Positions 12,107 to 22,332 of a stretch of 64,000 nt of DNA are shown here, piece after piece (within the stretch, counting starts at the first letter, position 1; each line of letters starts with the position of its first letter). The stretch covers positions 12,684,743 through 12,748,742 of the forward strand of contig NC_092642.1 of the NCBI RefSeq assembly GCF_039555335.1, written 5' to 3'. Source of the DNA: Amphiura filiformis (taxonomy: Eukaryota > Echinodermata > Ophiuroidea > Amphilepidida > Amphiuridae). Both the position numbers and the translations under genes were made by a program. The notes beneath the pieces are model-generated. The model saw nothing but the letters and a program-made list of their open reading frames with translations, was not told the origin of the DNA and did no database searches.

Positions 12107-12212
12107 AAGGTTTACACCCAGTCGCCTTTGGAACAGCGGTTTTATTCAATAAAAGTCAATCAATCGTCGCGATAACGTAGCGACTGAGTTTAAACCTTTA
12201 CCTAAGGTGAGT
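12107..12212. repeat. Conserved hairpin, copy 1 (copy 2 near 14011-14118)
   Basis: TTAGGTAAAGGTTT pairs with AAACCTTTACCTAA about 80 bases downstream, and an inner GTCGC pairs with GCGAC near the loop. The second copy in the duplicated unit keeps the stem with small changes (AAACCTTTACCCAAGG). No product is inferred. Confidence 0.65.
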
Positions 12213-12279
12213 AACCTCTTCCGTAACAAACAATGAAGATAATTAGCATAACAAGCAACTTTGCGCTCTCTAATCCCTT

Positions 12280-12655
12280 AACAATGAAGGCACGGAGTAG
12301 TCATGGTTCCGGTCATATCCTTTATCCAGAACAATCAAATGTACGGTATCTAACAAAGGAGAATTAGCATATTAACAAAGGATGTACCTAGTAGCCATGG
12401 TACCCGTGATGCATAACAATGAAGGTACCGAGTAGTCATGGTTCCGGTCACATCCTTTATCCAGAACAATCAAACGTACGGTAACTAACAAAGGAGAATT
12501 AGCATACTAACAAAGGAGGCACATAGTAGCCATGGTACCCGTGATACATAACAATGAAGGCACGGAGTAGTCATGGTTCGGTCATATCCTTTATCCAGAA
12601 CAATCAAACGTACGGTAGGAGAATTAGCATACCAACAAAGGAGGCACCTTAGCGG
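12280..12655 (+). repeat. 135-bp minisatellite, three units
   Basis: Units begin with AACAATGAAGG at 12280, 12415 and 12550 (period 135). Each contains GTAGTCATGGTTC, CTTTATCCAGAACAATCAAA and GGAGAATTAGCAT; the first two go on to CATGGTACCCGTGAT, while the third is cut off at the array end. It is non-coding. Confidence 0.85.
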
Positions 12656-13184
12656 TCATTCACCTAATCCCAGAGAAGTGGGTGTGTTTACGTAGGCCTA
12701 CTTGTATAAGTTCACTCCCGGGAGAGGAGCGAGTGGAGGTGAGAGGGAATGAGAGAGACGGGGTGAGTGGATTGGGGCCATATGTGGGAGAGAGAAGAAA
12801 GGGAGAGAGAGCAGATAAGGAAAGGGGATGGACTGGGAGAGGAGGAAGAATTGATGTTACAGGAGGGAAGCGGTCTCTGCCATTGTAGTTGGTAACTTCA
12901 ATCAAAGGCGTTCAGCCCCCCCCCCCGCCCCCGCCTAGAGTGAAAGAGGGTGTGTGTGTGTATTTCATGGAGTTGTGTGTGGAGAGACTGAGAAGAAAGG
13001 GAGGTGGGGTGAGAAAGGGACCGGGAGATGAGTGACAGACGAAGAGGGAAGGAAAATTGGATTAAGTTCCCAATTGCGGCACCACTTTCACTAAAATACC
13101 TTTGAAGTTTTGTTAACAGAACTCATAATATCGAATTGGTTCAAATAGTGATACCCCGGTAATAATAATTATTATTATCATGAG

Positions 13185-13188
<4 letters not shown>

Positions 13189-13217
<29 letters not shown>
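13189..13217. repeat. (GA)n microsatellite
   Basis: A run of GA dinucleotides inside unit 2 of the segmental duplication; unit 1 has only a short GAGAGAGG here. Confidence 0.9.
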
Positions 13218-13220
<3 letters not shown>

Positions 13221-14197
13221 AGTGGCGTACCGTGGCCGCCCCTCCCCCGGGGGCTGAAGAAAATTAAATTTTGGCGTCCCTTCCTCAAACAGCCCGAAAA
13301 GGAGGTCTGAAAAAGTGAAGAGCAAAAAAAAGAAAAAAGAAAAAGCGTTAGCTTTTAGCGCCCTAAAACAAATGTATAGTACCATTTTTCCCAAGTTTTT
13401 TATACTATTTAAAATTTGTTCGCCCTTTTTTCTTTACTAATTCTTTTTGCCGCCCCATCTTCTTTTTGCCGCCCTTCTTTTTGCCGCCCTTCTTCCGCCG
13501 CCCCTTCTTTTCTGGCGCCCCCAAAGCCGCCCCCAAATACTCGCATGGAGAGAGGAAGAGAGGGGCGCCTGACCACTTCAATGACAGTATAATAAGCCCT
13601 ATATATCAGTATTTGGCAGCATGCTGAATTCTATTTAAAAGATAAATTGATGTACAAATCAATCTTGTTTAAAAAGCCAAAATTATAAATCAACTCACAT
13701 AACCCCGTTTGTTTTCGTTTGGTACAATAAACAACCAGAAAGTGAGATACGAAAAACTTTTTGCTCCAATTTTGCGCAAAATGGGTTAATTCTACCCACC
13801 CCCTGAAATTTACTTTGCCCCCTCCCCACCCTTGTACCCCCGAAAAATGCCTGTCGCCGCCACTGCCCCCCCCCGAACATTCCCCACCTCCCCTCCCCAC
13901 CACTTATATGGTTAATTTGCGTAAGAGATTAGATAGACTGCTCAGCTGCGCAAGCCCGCTCAGTGTTATGCTAATTCTCTTCATTGTTTTACCCTACAGG
14001 TTAGACACCTTAGGTAAAGGTTTACACCCAGTCGCCTTTGGAACCGCGATTTTATTCAATAAAAGTCAATCAATCGTCGCGATAGCGTAGCGACTGATTT
14101 TAAACCTTTACCCAAGGTGAGTAACCTGTTCCGTAACAAACAATGAAGAGAATTAGCATAACAAGCGGCTTGCGCTCTTTAATCCTTTACGGAAACT

Positions 14198-14712
14198 AAC
14201 AATGAAGGCACGGAGTAGTCATGGTTCCGGTCATCCTTTATCCAGAACAATCAAATGTACGGTATCTAACAAAGGAGAATTAGCATATTAACAAAGAAGG
14301 TACATAGTAGCCATGGTACCCGTGATACATAACAATGAAGGTACCGAGTAGTCATGGTTCCGGTCATATCCTTTATCCAGAACAGTCAAACGTACGGTAA
14401 CTAACAAAGGAGAATTAGCATATTAACAAAGGACGTACCTAGTAGCCATGGTACCCGTGATACATAACAATGAAGGCACGGGTAGCCATGGTTCCGGTCA
14501 TCCTTTATCCAGAACAATCAAATGTACGGTAACTAACAAAGGAGAATTAGCATATTAACAAAGAAGGTACATAGTAGCCATGGTACCCGTGATACATAAC
14601 AATGAAGGTACCGAGTAGTCATGGTTCGGTCATATCCTTTATCCAGAACAGTCAAACGTACGGTAACTAACAAAGGAGAATTAGCATACCAACAAAGGAG
14701 GGACCTTAGCGG
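14198..14712 (+). repeat. 135-bp minisatellite, four units
   Basis: The same unit as at 12280-12655, beginning at 14198, 14331, 14466 and 14598 (periods 133, 135, 132). The extra unit compared with the upstream array shows that copy number changed after the segmental duplication. Confidence 0.85.
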
Positions 14713-15411
14713 TCATTCACCTAATCCCATAGAAGTGGGTGTGTTTACATGTTCGTTTAATTTCGAAAGTAACTTGCGAGTGTGTCCACACGAGACGTAG
14801 GCCTACTTGTAAGTTCGCTCTGAGGAGAGAGTTGAGGTGAGAGGGAATGAGAGAGACGGGGTGTGTTGATTGGGGTGGTATGTGGGAGAGAGAAGAAAGG
14901 GAGAGAGAGCATTATGATGAGAGAAATAGAGAGGGCGCCTGACCACTTCAAAGGCCAGTATAATCAGCCCTATATCACCCCTTCGGTTTTTATTTAGTAC
15001 AATAGAAATTGAGATTAAAAATACCTCATTTAAACAAACACATACAGGTGGCGCCGCGGGGTGGGGGTGACATGGGAGAAAATTTGCTGATTTAGCCCCT
15101 CCCCATGCCCCGAAAAAAATACTCGCCCGCCATTGTTTAAATTCACTTTGCCCCTATCCCCGAAAGAGAAATTTATGGCGCCGTTGCTACCTCCCCCTCT
15201 CCTTGAGAGGAGCCTGAGAGAGGGTGAGATAAGGATAAAGCCACCCTTTGCCGGAAATATTTGAGGAGAGAGGTATAGAATTTATTTTGCTTTCCAAGGC
15301 CAGGACAAGAACCTACATATATAATCAAATCAACTCCGCAGTGGCCCCGGAATCGGGGGGGGTGGAGGCAATAATTTTGGTGGGGCCAAGTACCCTGGGC
15401 CCCTTCCCATT

Positions 15412-15560
15412 AATCTAGGGTAAAATTCATAATTTAAGGGTAAAGTTCATAATTTTAAGACCAAATTCACAATTTAAAGGTAAAATTCATAATTTGAAGG
15501 TATTCAATTTTTTGGTGTATTGTATTGTATTTTAAGGTCAAATTCATAATTTTAGTATAA
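15412..15560. repeat. Short tandem repeat, AAATTCATAATTTAAGGGT
   Basis: Four or five degenerate copies of a 20-21-base unit (GGTAAAATTCATAATTTAA). AT-rich and non-coding. The surrounding 14950-15860 holds only C-rich and low-complexity debris. Confidence 0.7.
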
Positions 15561-15859
15561 TTTATAATGTAATTGATTTTAGGTTAACATGTATGCATTT
15601 CAAAACCCGCCCTCCCGCACCCACCCCTTCAGCATGTCGCGTCTCGGAACAGGCTCAAAACAATTGCCCCCCCCCCCCCACCTCTCCCTATATTTAAAAT
15701 CTTCCCAGGCCTTCTGCTCCGCGATGACCATGGAGCTTGTTAATCGCAAGTCACCGCCCTCATTGAAGAGGCTTTGAAATATTAGACCTACTATTATATA
15801 TGCATCGATGCACAAACCCTCTCATTGTTATGTGTATAGACTTTGGATTGGATTTCAAG

Positions 15860-16015
15860 TGGGATTTATTGATTTATATCAGCACGCTCTTCGTGGTGTG
15901 TCACGCAGGTTGAGTACTTCAAATTATACAGCTGATTGACTTTTAACCGTCAGTCTATTCATCAAAATCTACGGTGCATAAGCATACGGGAGCCGCAACA
16001 ACGCTACTTGAAGAG
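15860..16015 (-). repeat. Long inverted repeat, right arm
   Basis: The reverse-complement partner of 10067-10212, from TGGGATTTATTG to CCGCAACAACGCT. A second, outer pair (about 9950-10000 against 17020-17190) keeps the mirror order. The outer spacing differs because of about 1 kb of extra sequence on this side. Confidence 0.8.
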
Positions 16016-17840
16016 GTAATAATAGGTGCTGTCAATCACACTTATGTCTGTCAATAAAGGCTGGATAAGTCAATTATATGCAACACTGGCGTCTCAAGTG
16101 GGCAATCGTACTCATGTCAGTCATTTGATAGACCTACATCAGGTCCGAACGAAAATTTGGTGTAATTATGGTCCATATTACTAAGACATTTAAAAAAAGG
16201 ACCCCAGCCTCTTCTCCTCTCGCTTTCTTCTCTTTCTAGTTTGTCTGTCTCTCCCCCTCCACAACTCTCACCTGTGCCATCTTTTAAATTATGTGGATAT
16301 CTGAATTATATTGGATGTTGTATTTCCTTTACCCTTCTCCCCCTCTCACTGTTTTAGCAGTAGGCCTATGATCAACGTGGAAAAATCAAAATAACCGGAA
16401 TAAACTCCTCCCTGCTCTGCTCGTCCCCTCTCTTCTCCCGATCTCCTCTCCTCTCCACTCCTCTCCTCTCCTCTCATCTCCCCCTCCCTTCTCTCGATCT
16501 CCTCTCCTCCACCAGATCATCCCCACTCTCTCAAATATTATACATTTAAAATAGATTTGAGTCTGGCAATTTTGCCTGAAGCAATTATCAGATTACCAAT
16601 TCCAATGAAAGAAATCCTATTAGTTTCACTTCAACGCACTTCTCTGGTGTTGCATATTACCAAGTTTTAAGGTGTATTTGGGACGAAAATAATTCCCCGT
16701 TTAATCGCTACATAATCATAATATGACCGATTTTTGCGCTATTGCACGCCGAACAAGTAGGCCTATACGTAATTCTTGGCAACACTGATTATTATTGATT
16801 AATTTATATCAATCATGTTAATGTATATTTCTACGCTATGCTATTTTCACAATCTACTCCCGCTTACGCTGGAGTAGGCCTACCTATACACCCAACGCAA
16901 GTCAATTGAAGCCGTACAATTTATCGCGAATTTACGACCGTAAAATTTAGACACTTCTTTTGTCTAGATTAGCATCAACCCTCTCATCTCACTTTTTTCA
17001 TGTCAGAAATTAACATAACTCCCGAAACCGAAACAGAAGTTATCTTCGTTCAACTTTTCTGTAGTCAACAAAAGACTAGAATAAAAGGATGTTCACACGT
17101 ACCATGCTAACACTTCAAAATAACAATGAGATCCGAAACCGAAACCGGAAACCGAAACCGAAACAGAAAAGATGAAAGGACCCCTCGTTTTGCGCTGTGT
17201 GTGCACTGAATAGGAAAAACGGACAGTAACTGCTATGTATAATAACAAGAGTAGGCACAATGGGCAAGAGGGCTATGTCTGCAATCATAGATTGAATACA
17301 ATACCGCTCTTTTCAAAGATACTAATCTTACAGGTGCGATTGATAAGCATTTCTTTGACATCTATGGTCCAATCATGGAGCAATGGGTTCAATGCATAGG
17401 TACCGCGTGAACGTTGTAGTGCAGGGCGATTTATTAAAAAAAGCTGGAAGTTATAGGAGGCCAATTATAAGATTTTGCATTAATACATTAATTTGACAGG
17501 TATTATAATTTGGACTAGTGGAACATGTTGCAACATAGGTACAAAATTAGTGGTCTAAGAGCCCTCATGATCCACCCATATTGACCCCAAACCAGTACCT
17601 GATTGTATGCAATTTTGGCGGCCATTGAGAAATTTCAGTTCAGTTGAATTTGTCATATCGACCTTTAGTTGCTGAGCTATGGTGAGAAACGTGACAAAGG
17701 TTTGGTGCATTTTTACTAAAACGGATCAGATTGTCCTCCATTGTCCTATTTCAATAATTATGTTTTCTGATGCAAATAGGGCAAACTATAATTGTTTGGA
17801 TTCTTTATGGATTCCACGGGCCCAAATTTAGACTTTTAGT
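16016..17840. other. Intergenic, pyrimidine tract and repeat debris
   Basis: No gene was recognised. It includes a CT-rich tract (about 16420-16510, CTCTCCTCTCC) and the GAAACC arrays listed separately. The stretch 17560-17830 is of a type (TTTGGCGGCCATT and similar) that recurs loosely elsewhere in the window. Confidence 0.4.
17021..17170 (+). promoter_or_regulatory. GAAACC repeat clusters resembling ISRE/IRF sites
   Basis: CCGAAACCGAAACAGAAG lies at 17022-17039, and CCGAAACCGAAACCGGAAAC, continuing in the same way, at 17133-17170. They contain several exact GAAANNGAAA matches, the core recognised by IRF-family factors. They are about 12 kb from SHFL-A exon 1 and 7.6 kb from SHFL-B exon 1. 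They may simply be a simple-sequence repeat; regulatory function is only a possibility. Confidence 0.3.
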
Positions 17841-18136
17841 CAAATTCTCACTTTGTATGCAAGAGGGGTGGGGGTGGGGAGGTACTTGCCACACTGCACT
17901 GCAGTACAGAGGGTCACTCGCCTTTTAAAGCTTTTTAACTCATTATTTTTACAATATGAACACCCTAGTGCTGATATAAACATGTTTTTATTTTTGTTGC
18001 CTCTGAAAACGTGTTGTAGGCATATAATGTTATTCGTTAGCAACACCTCCTATTCTTTAAAAGAACAATATAAAGTGTGAAGTGTTAAAAGAGCGTTATT
18101 CGTATATTGCGCTTGTTTTTAGAGTGTATGGCTTAC

Positions 18137-18774
18137 CGTTCCCATATGTTCTCTGGTTTTAGGTCCAATATTCCTCGATATACTTCATACGGATACAGGT
18201 TCAACGCTGAAATGCAATTAACAGATCTCGAGTCGTTGATCGTCAAAACAATTATTATGAACGGTTTCTGATTAAATACAATTACATTATATAAATACTA
18301 AATAGATATAACCACAGCAACCGTCTGCTATGCTGTGCTCATTTAAGCATGGCTAGCGAGTGACATGAATTGTACCTTATTTGTACGCAATGTCAAGTTC
18401 ATAGTTCAATCAACATGCACACACTTCCTCATCGGTGAACAAACTACTGATCAAAATATTGATTATTAATTTTGATTGGAAATAAATTATGTAAAAAAGC
18501 GAAATCTTTGCGACATGATGAGTGAAATAGTCATGGTAGTCAAATTTGTTGCTGTTTAATTTATTTGAGTCTGAATTCAGGGTAATTTTGCAAACTTGAA
18601 CTGGGAGCCATTTAATTAAATGCTTTGGTACTTACACTCATGCGCCTTTGATCGCCTTGCATGAAACCGTACACGTAATACTATAGGGCCAATATTATTA
18701 AATGTCATGTCATAATACTCGTGACATATCTGACTCATTTCCAGCCTATGTTTCCAGCGATATTTCAGCACCAT
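18137..18774 (-). CDS. Possible two-exon gene fragment, function unknown
   Basis: Exon 1 at 18774-18636 (from an ATG; an in-frame ATG also exists at 18882) ends in GAG T before GTAAGT. Exon 2 at 18206-18137 begins after a good acceptor (GCATTTCAG) and ends in GAA CG before GTAAGC. The phases join (1 to 1) without a stop, giving 46 residues starting MVLKYRWKHRLEMSQICHEY, then YEVYRGILDLKPENIWE in exon 2. The second exon is coding-like: balanced composition, tight splice sites and no repeat similarity. I do not recognise the family. A following exon might be at about 18006-17900 (acceptor TTTTCAG, phase 2) but is weak. The gene may be real and partial, or a chance pairing. Confidence 0.4.
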
Positions 18775-18882
18775 GCAGCGTTGCGTGTGACCAGGGGGGG
18801 AAGGACACTCGCAAACTGGCAACCCACTTTGGCGATCGCAAACAGTGACTTCCGGGTTCAGTAAATGTAAACAAACCAACAC

Positions 18883-20864
18883 GTCGGTACTGTCGGTACG
18901 CTGAGCTGTGCTGTGTTATGTGTAGAAATCAAGTAAACTCTCGGTAAAACAACATTGTGGATTAAATCTGTGTGACAGTTTTGGATGCTGCAATAAAGTG
19001 AGTATACCATAAGTATATTAAAAGTTGTCTCAGCGAGATACATGATTATAAATACTAGTTTGCGTCCCGGTTTGCGTCCTGGTATGTGTAAGTTACATGT
19101 ACTCTGTGTCTAGTTCTTCTTCTACACAGCCAACGCAGTATGAATTACATTGCCAAGAATGATTGCAGTACATGTAATTGCACGTAGCAATTTGAATAGT
19201 GTAGTTTTTTTTTTACAGTAACAAACTATTCTGTTGGTCGCAAAACCGAGCATGAACCGGCTGACAATAGCACTGGAATGAAAACAACATTCGCATTCAC
19301 TGAACTCTGGAGTGTATCACAAGCTATCACGCTATGTTTGTTTGTTTGTTTAAACGGTCGCTCCGTGCGGAGACACGCTTGGGTCCTGATGGGACCAGGC
19401 TCAAACAAAATTCGATAAGTTGTTTTCACTCCAACGCATGAATGAATGTGATGTAGCCCGACCAAGAGAATAAATTTAATATCAGTATATTTAACAGGGG
19501 GAACAGGGGTCCATTTCATTAAACTTTAAAAAGCTTCGTAAATCTCAAAATCCTTTGTAACGTATGATGAGTCGTAGGTTCCATTTCATTTAACCTCGAC
19601 CAGTACCCTTCGTAAGGATTTACTACAGGGACCCTTCAGTAAAGTTAATGGGTATTAAGTAACTTAATGAATACCCACTACTAGACATAACATTACGAAG
19701 GATCTCTGTAAAATCCATATTACTTACGAAGGGTACTGTTCTTAAGTTTAGTGAAATTGAACTTACAACTTGGTTACAAGCGATGGTTGGTTACAAAATA
19801 AAAGTTTAGTGAAATGGGAATGTTAAAACAAGTCACAGTGACTGGCATGTCAGCATCGATCAGAATCGCAAGCACTCAGACCCAGCAACCCTACATGGAA
19901 ATTTAGCCTGAAACTTCAATGCCACTAATAGAACAAGTGGGACACCTTCCTACACATCAGTGATATGCGCAAAGGGGGTCCCCCACTATTCAGGGGAAAT
20001 CACATTACCAATTATGGCGAGCGAAGGGCCTTCAGGGGAAATTGAGACCTGCCCCCCTCACTTTTGAAAAGCTGCGTACACCACTGCTGCACATGTCTGC
20101 ATTGAGATTACGGCAAACCGTTGCTCATTAATTTGTGATTGAGCCAGTCTCAGGGAAGAGACTACAATTTTGGTCACCTTACACCTTGAAATGTGCTCAA
20201 AATTTACACTGATGTAAAGAAAATGATTTCTTTATTTGTTAACTTCATGTGAGGAAATTAAGTTGTGAATATGTTAAAAATTTATTTTCTGTGTGCCTCT
20301 TCTGGCTGTGGTGTACACCTCACACCTTTGTGTGGAGAATGTCAGTGGAAATTGGAGCTAAGAAGGCATGAGTACTGGTACCTCTAAACTGCTTTGAAAT
20401 GGATTTCAAAATGTCGCTAACAGTGGCATTTTCATAATCACTTGCACCATTTTGCCAATGTTTGCCACCAGCAGTAATTTGTCTCCCAGAATATTGTTGT
20501 ATCCCAGTGTATCATTTTCAATTTGCAGTAAAAACTTGTTCGATGTGAAACAATAAAAAAATATTTTATTGTATTTCTTTTTAAATTTACAGGTTGGTGT
20601 GGTAAGCCAAAAGATTGACCAAGCCTTGGAAACTGATAACTCATCAGGCAACTGGTAGTCAGCAATATAAGGAACCACATTTAGCATAATTATTGAGATT
20701 GAAACCAAGTCTATGTACTGGTGTACTACAGTGCCATTTGTGGCAACAAGCACTCGACAAGTAACTTTTAGATTTTACATTCCAATTTAGAACTGAAATC
20801 TAAGCAGTGGACTGTGGCAACAAGAGTTTAAGGATTAATAATATGAAGCTCAGTTACACTACCT
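18883..20864. other. Intergenic, inverted-repeat remnants
   Basis: No gene was recognised. A foldback region at about 19500-19830 carries GTACCCTTCGTAAGGATTTAC and the complementary ATTACTTACGAAGGGTAC, with TTTAGTGAAAT-type words at the outer ends, consistent with a MITE remnant. The 115-aa open frame at 20406-20753 has no domain signature. Confidence 0.4.
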
Positions 20865-21080
20865 GATTCCTATTGGGCCACCTGCACAGGTGCACCATCG
20901 CCGAGGCACATGTACTTGGCTGGTACTGTGCAGTACCAGGTGAGTACCAGTGTAGTACCAGTACAGTACCACTGCTGATGGATTCTGTGCAGTGGCAGTA
21001 TGTACTCTATGTGTACCAGCCTGGTACCTTGGTGATGGTGTACCTGTGTAGGCCCGGTGCAGGTGGCCGAAATAGGAATC
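20865..21080. mobile_element. Small TIR element rich in GTAC
   Basis: The ends GATTCCTATTGGGCCACCTG and its near complement CAGGTGGCCGAAATAGGAATC bound about 216 bp. The interior repeats GTACCAG/CTGGTAC many times. It is non-coding. Confidence 0.65.
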
Positions 21081-21194
21081 TTGTAGTGATAGATTGGGTA
21101 GACAGCGGGGAACATCATGCTTATAAGCTTTTAGGCTTTGGTTGAGCCATTTGTTCTCGGTTTAAAAAACCAAGAACAGTCATATTATGATTCA

Positions 21195-21665
21195 ACTTAG
21201 CCTCGGTTCGAGGTGTCTGGGCTCTGTGATGGTATTTTTTTTGTTCTATTTTTTTCCTATTTTTTCTTTCTTTTTGCTTCTCGATTTATTTTTATTTTTT
21301 TATGCATGTGTTTTCATATCCTGATAATCCTGTCCACCCACCTCTGATCTGTACATGATAATATCAGATTACTACCTCTCTTCGTTATTATGGTTCTGAG
21401 AAAATAACCAGAGAAAATTGCTGATTCCAACCAGTTTTTATGTCTTACTCACAACACTTAAGTTCTCAGTGTATTGTAGGCTCCTTCTAATTATTTCTTG
21501 CCGCCCTAGACGGCAAGAAATAATTAGAAGTCTAGGGCGGCAAGAAATAATTAGAAGGAGCCTACAATACATTAATAAAAAAATAAATCGAGAAGCAAAA
21601 AAAATGAGGAAAAAGTAGAAAAAAAAAACACCATCCCAGAGCCCAGATGCCTCAAACTGAGGCTA
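21195..21665. repeat. Nested foldback: outer inverted repeat with a perfect 41-bp palindrome
   Basis: Outer arms: GCCTCGGTTCGAGGTGTCTGGG on the left (near 21200) against its near complement ending CTCAAACTGAGGC on the right. Each is followed inward by a T-rich or A-rich tract and TCTCGATTTATTTTTA or its complement. The inner part at 21471-21570 has perfect 41-base arms (21471-21511, 21530-21570) around an 18-base spacer. That spacer (GGCAAGAAATAATTAGAA) is itself a further copy of part of the arm. Confidence 0.85.
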
Positions 21666-21712
21666 GATACAACCTAATTAGTGGTCCTCCATATGATCCC
21701 CCAATTAGTGCC

Positions 21713-22332
21713 CCACACCGACATTGGCTGGCTAATAATTTATGCAGCAGAGATATTAAAATAAATACACGGGATCGATACACGTGAATTGCTATGCACG
21801 ATTTTGATATCAGACGAAAATCTTCGGATACCGGGTTGGAAAATGATGAATATCTCCCGTAAATGATTTTTTTCTCAAGAAACCAGATGTGGTCTCATAC
21901 ACTTGAAAATTCGTGTTGAACAGATATGATAGTCGTTAGTTTAGCGCTTTGAGAGAGTAGCTTGCGTCTTGAGCTGAAAAAGTGACAAAAATTCAAGATT
22001 TTAAATAGCGCAGCGTAGAACCTTGTGGAGGTAGTCTCAGGCCAGACTATATGTGGCTATCACGAACATACAGGATCGACGAGTGTCAGACCGACTGACA
22101 CAAACTGGCTGTGTAGGAGACTATGGTAGAGACAGTCTATAAGCATATGACAATGGCGAATGTATGCTCGCTGACCGTACAGAGGTCATTAGCCTTAGTC
22201 GGATGTCCTTCAGCCCACTATGCATTTAAAAACTATTAAACAGGTGGGAATACAATGGCCATCCGTTGCTGTGGATTCAACCTACCATGGCATTTTCTGC
22301 CATGAAGATATCGGGCCGATGACACTGTGCCC
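21713..22332. repeat. Dispersed repeat, copy 2 (partner 8690-9240)
   Basis: Same order and orientation as the copy in SHFL-B intron 1, diverged by substitutions and small indels. It ends at ATGACACTGTG. Non-coding. Confidence 0.75.

Larger units (their letters stand above)
11209..14910 (+). repeat. Tandem segmental duplication, two units
   Basis: Unit 1 starts at 11209 and unit 2 at 12879, both with TGCCATTGTAGTTGGTAACT. Both continue in the same order: a GA-rich stretch, GGGGCGCCTGACCACTTC, AATTTTGCGCAAAATGGGTT, a CCCCC-rich tract, a hairpin with GTAAAGGTTTACACCCAGTC (near 12113 and 14017), a 135-bp minisatellite and CCTAATCCCA..GAAGTGGGTG. Unit 2 has extra sequence near 13200-13550 ((GA)n and GCCGCCC repeats). 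A partial third copy of the GCGCCTGACCACTTC part is at 14935. Open frames in it are low-complexity and not gene-like. Confidence 0.8.

Noticed and set aside
13695-13903. Gly/Arg-rich minus-strand open frames
   Set aside because: They come from the C-rich tract of the segmental duplication and recur near 11.9 kb for the same reason.
12280-14712. CRISPR-like array of regular repeats
   Set aside because: The whole 135-bp unit repeats, with no unique spacers, in a eukaryotic genome; it is a minisatellite.
20406-20753. 115-aa minus-strand open frame
   Set aside because: No recognisable motif and no splice or codon support; AT-rich intergenic sequence.
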